Assembly: GCF_030271255.1 (NCBI RefSeq)
Contig: NZ_JASJOM010000017.1
Span: 1-57,658 of the forward strand
DNA: 57,658 nucleotides
Direction: 5' to 3'
Origin: Peribacillus folii
GTDB lineage: Bacteria; Bacillota; Bacilli; Bacillales; DSM-1321
Position 1 is the first letter of the stretch. Every line of letters starts with the position of its first letter. The position numbers and the translations under genes were made by a program. Below the pieces are notes generated by a model that saw only the letters and a program-made list of their open reading frames with translations, ran no database searches and had not been told where the DNA came from. Below, one piece after another: positions 54,227 through 57,658 of the stretch.

Positions 54227-54871
54227 ATGATCACTCATGGAGATGACCTCCTTATTACAGGAGCATGGTTACTGGGCATCGGCACACTCACTGGTGCAAT
54301 CGGGCAAACCCGGCAAACATTAACGGGAACGAACCTTGGCAAGGACTTGGTGTTAAAGGGGAATGGCATCGAGGCGCTAGGAAATTCATTGCAGGCAATC
54401 GGGCGGACGAAAACGGCGGATCGGGAAAATGAGATATCGGAAACCTATTTCATTATCGGCGCCTGGCTTGAGGCTGCGGGAAATGCAGCCAATGTAGTGG
54501 GAATCGACATGCAGCTGAATGGCGCTGATGAGGAAGGGACGAAGACGGATGCTCTCGGCAGCGGCATCCAGGGTCTAGGTGCCGCCTTTGAAGCGTTCGG
54601 TGCCTTTCTTTCTGAGAATTCCATTTCACGTTCGCTTGAATTGAAAGGAAATGCCCTGATTGCAGCAGGGTCTTTTTTTGAATCAATCGGGAACATCTTC
54701 ATATTGAATGAAAAACGCCGGATCGGTGAGCACATCCTCTTGCTTGGCAGCTGGGCCCAGGTCGCCGGGGCATTTATCTTAATCGATGCCTTTTCCTATC
54801 ATTCTGAACACGGCCAGCAAATGGAAGGTGAAGAGCCTCTTCCCCGCCAATATAGCTACGCCATGCATTAG
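54227..54871 (+). CDS. Protein of six 33-residue glycine-rich repeats
   Basis: A 214-residue protein built of repeats that begin at Gly 12, 45, 78, 111, 141 and 174 (steps 33, 33, 33, 30, 33). Each has the form G-x-x-[IL]-x-x-x-G-x-x-x-x-x-[IVF]-G: GAWLLGIGTLTGAIG, GNGIEALGNSLQAIG, GAWLEAAGNAANVVG, GSGIQGLGAAFEAFG, GNALIAAGSFFESIG. Small residues in helices suggest tight packing, perhaps membrane-associated. It may belong to DUF6944 (from memory). AAGGAG lies about ten bases before ATG 54227. Function unknown. Confidence 0.75.
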   Translation: MITHGDDLLITGAWLLGIGTLTGAIGQTRQTLTGTNLGKDLVLKGNGIEALGNSLQAIGRTKTADRENEISETYFIIGAWLEAAGNAANVVGIDMQLNGADEEGTKTDALGSGIQGLGAAFEAFGAFLSENSISRSLELKGNALIAAGSFFESIGNIFILNEKRRIGEHILLLGSWAQVAGAFILIDAFSYHSEHGQQMEGEEPLPRQYSYAMH

Positions 54872-54882
54872 CTGCTCCCAAG

Positions 54883-55278
54883 CTAAGGGGCGACGAGCTC
54901 AATCTTCATCCGATCAGGATCTTCGAAATACACCGCATAATGATCTGCTCCGCCCGCAAATGGATGCTTATCAGCATAAAGGACCGATCCCCCCCTCTCC
55001 CTTAATTTCATCGTCATCTCATCAACGTGCTGACGGGACGAAGCATGAAAGGCAAGATGATTAAGCCCCACCCTTCCCCGATGATAAGGAACATCAAGAA
55101 ATTTCTCCTTCGCTTGGACAAAAACGATGTACATCCCTGCCGATCTCCAACTCTTTCCGCTTTCCCACTCCTGGTAGGGCTCATAGCCCATTTCCTCCAA
55201 GAACCAGCCCCAAAAATCAATTGACCGGTTCAAATCTGACACATACAGCTCAATATGATGAATGAATCCCTTCGACAA
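54883..55278 (-). CDS. VOC-family (glyoxalase/dioxygenase fold) protein
   Basis: A 131-residue vicinal oxygen chelate protein: FIHHIELYVSDLNRSIDFWG at the start, GLNHLAFHASSRQHVDEM in the middle and HYAVYFEDPDRMKIELV at the end, giving the His, His and Glu metal positions of the fold. TTG 55278 has AGGGGGG six bases upstream; the ATG at 55284 touches that site. Function within the superfamily (fosfomycin-resistance-like, glyoxalase-like) is not decided. Confidence 0.88.
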   Translation of the reverse strand: MSKGFIHHIELYVSDLNRSIDFWGWFLEEMGYEPYQEWESGKSWRSAGMYIVFVQAKEKFLDVPYHRGRVGLNHLAFHASSRQHVDEMTMKLRERGGSVLYADKHPFAGGADHYAVYFEDPDRMKIELVAP

Positions 55279-55412
55279 TGTCATCCCCCCTATCAGACCA
55301 TCAGAAAGAGGAGGGACTTGCACCACTCCTCTTAGCCTGGATAAATTTAACTATACACAAAACCTTCCGCCGGGACTACGTCTGGGGCGAATTATCTCCG
55401 ATCGGGCGGTTT

Positions 55413-55766
55413 TTAGTTGATGATTTCATCATATATGTCACCGCCGCCATTGATTTTAATGATTTTCAGGCGTTTGGTCTTTTTGATGTACACGGTTTTA
55501 TATTGTTTTTCGCCGTTTAGGTTAATCAGGAATACCCGTTTATCATCATTATCCGTTTCCTTATTGAACGTATAGTCTTCTTTCCCGATTTGCTCGATGA
55601 TTTCGTCGTATTCGGGCAAGGACGACCATTTATTTTTTTCAGGGCTCGTTTCCGTTTCTTTTTGTTCTTGCTTTGGCTTTTCTTTTTCATTCGGCAAATC
55701 ACTATTGCAAGCAGTCAGCATGGCGGCCGATGCAGCGAATGCCATGATCGATTTATACATGATCAA
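55413..55766 (-). CDS. Small lipoprotein, unrecognised
   Basis: A 117-residue lipoprotein with signal SIMAFAASAAMLTAC (lipobox LTAC), a charged Glu/Lys/Gln-rich linker (EKEKPKQEQKETETSPEKNK) and a compact C-terminal domain ending GGGDIYDEIIN. TTG 55766 has GGGAG six bases upstream. No known family; no neighbour suggests a role. Confidence 0.7.
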   Translation of the reverse strand: MIMYKSIMAFAASAAMLTACNSDLPNEKEKPKQEQKETETSPEKNKWSSLPEYDEIIEQIGKEDYTFNKETDNDDKRVFLINLNGEKQYKTVYIKKTKRLKIIKINGGGDIYDEIIN

Positions 55767-55865
55767 CATCATCTCCCATTCCTATTTTCCCTCTTCACAT
55801 CACAAATAACCTTCGATAATTAGTAAAAATCCGATTGGACATAATAAATGAATTCTGGTAATATA

Positions 55866-55904
55866 GTTACTCAAGGTAACAATTACTTACGGTAACTATA
55901 TAAT
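55866..55904 (+). promoter_or_regulatory. Promoter region with MarR-type operators
   Basis: GTTAC-TCAAG-GTAAC (55866-55880) and TTACTTACGGTAA (55883-55895) are overlapping inverted repeats inside an outer ATAGTTAC/GTAACTAT pair. They run into a TATAAT (55899-55904), so binding would block the marR-MFS promoter. Confidence 0.65.
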
Positions 55905-55916
55905 GATAAAAAAGAG

Positions 55917-56345
55917 GTGTTTCCTATAAAGACTTACCAAAAATTCTTTCAGCAATTTTTACTGCTGTACCGGCCGTTTGAAAACCACCTTAATATCCAG
56001 CTGAACAAGCATGATTTACACAGGGCGCAATGGACCATATTGTATTATTTAGCCAATGATGGTTCGGCGACGCTTGTCGAGCTTGCCACCTACCAAAGCG
56101 TGGAAAAACCGACGATCACCCGGACGATTGCCCGCTTGGAGGAGCTGGGGTATGTCGAGCATGTGCCAAGCAAGGATAAACGCGAAAAAAGAATGCGGCT
56201 TACGGAGCTTGGAAAAAAGGTCTATGATGATGTGCGCGTGACCATCGATCAATACGAGCAGGATATCCTTTCAGGGATTACGGAAGAGGAACAGCTCGCA
56301 GCGATACGCATCATGGGCGAAATAAGAAATAACATCTTAAAGTAA
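55917..56345 (+). CDS. MarR-family transcriptional regulator
   Basis: A 142-residue winged-helix repressor: AQWTILYYLANDGSATLVEL, SVEKPTITRTIARLEELGYV, and the wing DKREKRMRLTELG. GTG 55917 overlaps the only ribosome binding site (AGAGGTG); six bases further an ATA sits where a start would be expected, so the true initiation codon is unclear. It is followed by an MFS exporter gene after 15 bp, and probably represses both through the GTTAC/GTAAC sites. Confidence 0.9.
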   Translation: MFPIKTYQKFFQQFLLLYRPFENHLNIQLNKHDLHRAQWTILYYLANDGSATLVELATYQSVEKPTITRTIARLEELGYVEHVPSKDKREKRMRLTELGKKVYDDVRVTIDQYEQDILSGITEEEQLAAIRIMGEIRNNILK

Positions 56346-56360
56346 GGAGATCATAAAAAA

Positions 56361-57560
56361 ATGGGACAATCGAGAGCAAAACTATGGACGAAAGATTTCA
56401 TCATCGTCTCATCCATTAATTTTTTCATAACATTGATTTTTTATTTACTGATGGTGACACTTGCCATCTATGCTGTAAATGAATTGCATGCTTCTACAAG
56501 CCAAGCTGGACTCATATCGGGTATTTTCATAATCGGGACATTGATCGGTCGTTTGTTCATTGGCCGTTTCATTGATTCGATCGGCCGCAAGAAAACGTTA
56601 TTCATTGGGTTGATCTTTTTTACGTTGACGACCATTCTTTATTTTGTCGATCTTGGAATCGGCTTTTTATTGGTTAACCGCCTGATTCACGGGATGGCGA
56701 TGGGGATGGCCAGTACCGCGACGGGAACGATCGTCGCCCAAATCATTCCGGCAACACGTAAAGGCGAGGGCATCGGCTATTACAGCATGAGCGCTACACT
56801 TGCGACGGCAATCGGACCCTTCATCGGTCTATACATGGCTCAGCACACCAGCTTCCAGGTGATTTTCAGTTTCTGCCTGGCGTTAGGACTGATCAGTCTG
56901 GTCACAGCATTCTTCCTGTATGTACCGGCCCTGAATGTAACCGCGAAAGTCACAGAACGCAAAGGGTTCAAGCTTTCCAACTTTATCGAACCTAAAGCAC
57001 TGCCGATTGCATTGATCACTTTAATATTGGCATTCTGTTATTCAAGTGTCCTTTCTTTCATCAGCTTCTACGCCATTGAAATCGACCTGGTCAATACAGC
57101 CAGCTTTTTCTTTGTCATATATGCAGTCGCTGTTTTACTATCACGCCCATTCTCAGGACCATTGATGGACCGTAGGGGAGCGAACTTCATCATGTACCCG
57201 GCCTTCATGATATTCGGTGCAGGCTTACTGCTTTTAAGCATTACGACCAATAGCTTCACTTTATTGGCGGCTGGCTTCCTCATCGGCCTTGGCTTCGGTA
57301 ATATGCAATCAAGCTCTCAGGCGATCGCCGTTAAACTGACACCGCCGCACCGCATGGGGATGGCTACGTCCACCTTCTTTATCATGCTTGATGCAGGACT
57401 TGGGTTCGGCCCATACATCCTCGGTTTCATCATACCGATCACAGGCTACAGCACGCTTTATGTCATCCTGGGCGTCGCTGTTATCGCAACTTCCGTCCTG
57501 TACTTCTTCCTGCATGGCCGGAAAGAACGTGCAGCAAGAGCAACAATCGCTTCAGCTTAA
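56361..57560 (+). CDS. MFS transporter, probable drug efflux
   Basis: A 399-residue major facilitator protein with twelve membrane segments. The loop 2-3 motif GRLFIGRFIDSIGRKKTLF is the conserved A motif, and a second copy SRPFSGPLMDRRG is in the other half. Operon with the MarR gene, a typical efflux arrangement. ATG 56361 with GGAG ten bases upstream. Substrate not predictable. Confidence 0.92.
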   Translation: MGQSRAKLWTKDFIIVSSINFFITLIFYLLMVTLAIYAVNELHASTSQAGLISGIFIIGTLIGRLFIGRFIDSIGRKKTLFIGLIFFTLTTILYFVDLGIGFLLVNRLIHGMAMGMASTATGTIVAQIIPATRKGEGIGYYSMSATLATAIGPFIGLYMAQHTSFQVIFSFCLALGLISLVTAFFLYVPALNVTAKVTERKGFKLSNFIEPKALPIALITLILAFCYSSVLSFISFYAIEIDLVNTASFFFVIYAVAVLLSRPFSGPLMDRRGANFIMYPAFMIFGAGLLLLSITTNSFTLLAAGFLIGLGFGNMQSSSQAIAVKLTPPHRMGMATSTFFIMLDAGLGFGPYILGFIIPITGYSTLYVILGVAVIATSVLYFFLHGRKERAARATIASA

Positions 57561-57566
57561 CAAAAG

Positions 57567-57592
57567 GGTTGGGAATGAAATCATTCCCAACC
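57567..57592 (+). terminator. Hairpin after the MFS gene
   Basis: Perfect GGTTGGGAATGA/TCATTCCCAACC stem with loop AA; the following T-run is poor. Confidence 0.6.
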
Positions 57593-57605
57593 TCAGTTTG
57601 TAGAC

Positions 57606-57643
57606 AAAAGGGGTTCGGAATTAAAAAATTCCGAACCCCTTTT
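57606..57643. terminator. Strong bidirectional terminator
   Basis: AAAAGGGGTTCGGAATT/AATTCCGAACCCCTTTT stem with a short loop. Same TTCGGAA core as the terminators at 377 and 35599. Confidence 0.85.
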
Positions 57644-57658
57644 GAAATTCCTTTGAAG

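Overview
The window looks like chromosome of a low-to-mid GC, spore-former-type Firmicute of the Bacillaceae. Most genes have close Bacillus subtilis counterparts (brnQ, sdaAA/sdaAB, bltR/bltD, gtaB, pgcA, galE, bdbC/bdbD, ywnA/ywnB, yhgE). Ribosome binding sites are strong (GGAGG type), GTG and TTG starts are frequent, and cre, CodY and LexA-like sites follow Bacillus consensus. A Peribacillus or close relative is my best guess; this is inference from gene content, not a database result. I see no rRNA, tRNA, prophage, insertion sequence or CRISPR array.

Layout. 1-340: intergenic array of 21-bp repeats. 480-4910: CcpA-controlled sugar ABC importer and its LacI-type regulator. 5070-10950: flavin-dependent aromatic hydroxylase, stress-type short-chain dehydrogenase, branched-chain amino acid symporter with a CodY box, DinB-like and GNAT proteins. 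11015-13260: a small unannotated transcription unit, then L-serine dehydratase. 13480-20950: two very large secreted proteins, an SbsC-like/5'-nucleotidase fusion followed by a double nuclease, together a likely extracellular nucleic-acid scavenging operon. 21365-28745: a lipoprotein with a LexA-like box, a GolD-type dehydrogenase with a perfect cre, an orphan ABC ATPase, an EamA exporter, PepD and VanZ-like proteins, and bltR-bltD without the Blt pump. 28795-35485: a secreted protein that has lost its start codon, a TetR/ABC-2 exporter unit, an RsbR paralogue, and a PadR regulator with a pentapeptide-repeat partner. 35600-39920: galE, gtaB and pgcA for UDP-sugar supply. 40220-43265: ywnB and ywnA flank the bdbCD pair and share a bipartite operator; a second ~20-21-bp repeat array lies in front of ywnB. 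43278-46367: a nine-SH3b-repeat glucosaminidase. 46689-47550: a yybP-ykoY manganese riboswitch with two successive terminators in front of a YrzF-like kinase homologue. 47584-57643: lipoproteins, a SRPBCC/ArsR pair, Rrf2-yhgE, a thioredoxin, an O-methyltransferase fragment joined to a dispersed Bacillus-type repeat, a 33-residue-repeat protein, a VOC protein and a MarR/MFS efflux pair.

The strongest leads are the Mn riboswitch controlling a kinase-like gene with a possible second attenuator, the cell-wall-anchored nucleotidase plus dual nuclease operon, the shared ywnA/ywnB operator, and the two intergenic arrays with two-helical-turn periodicity.
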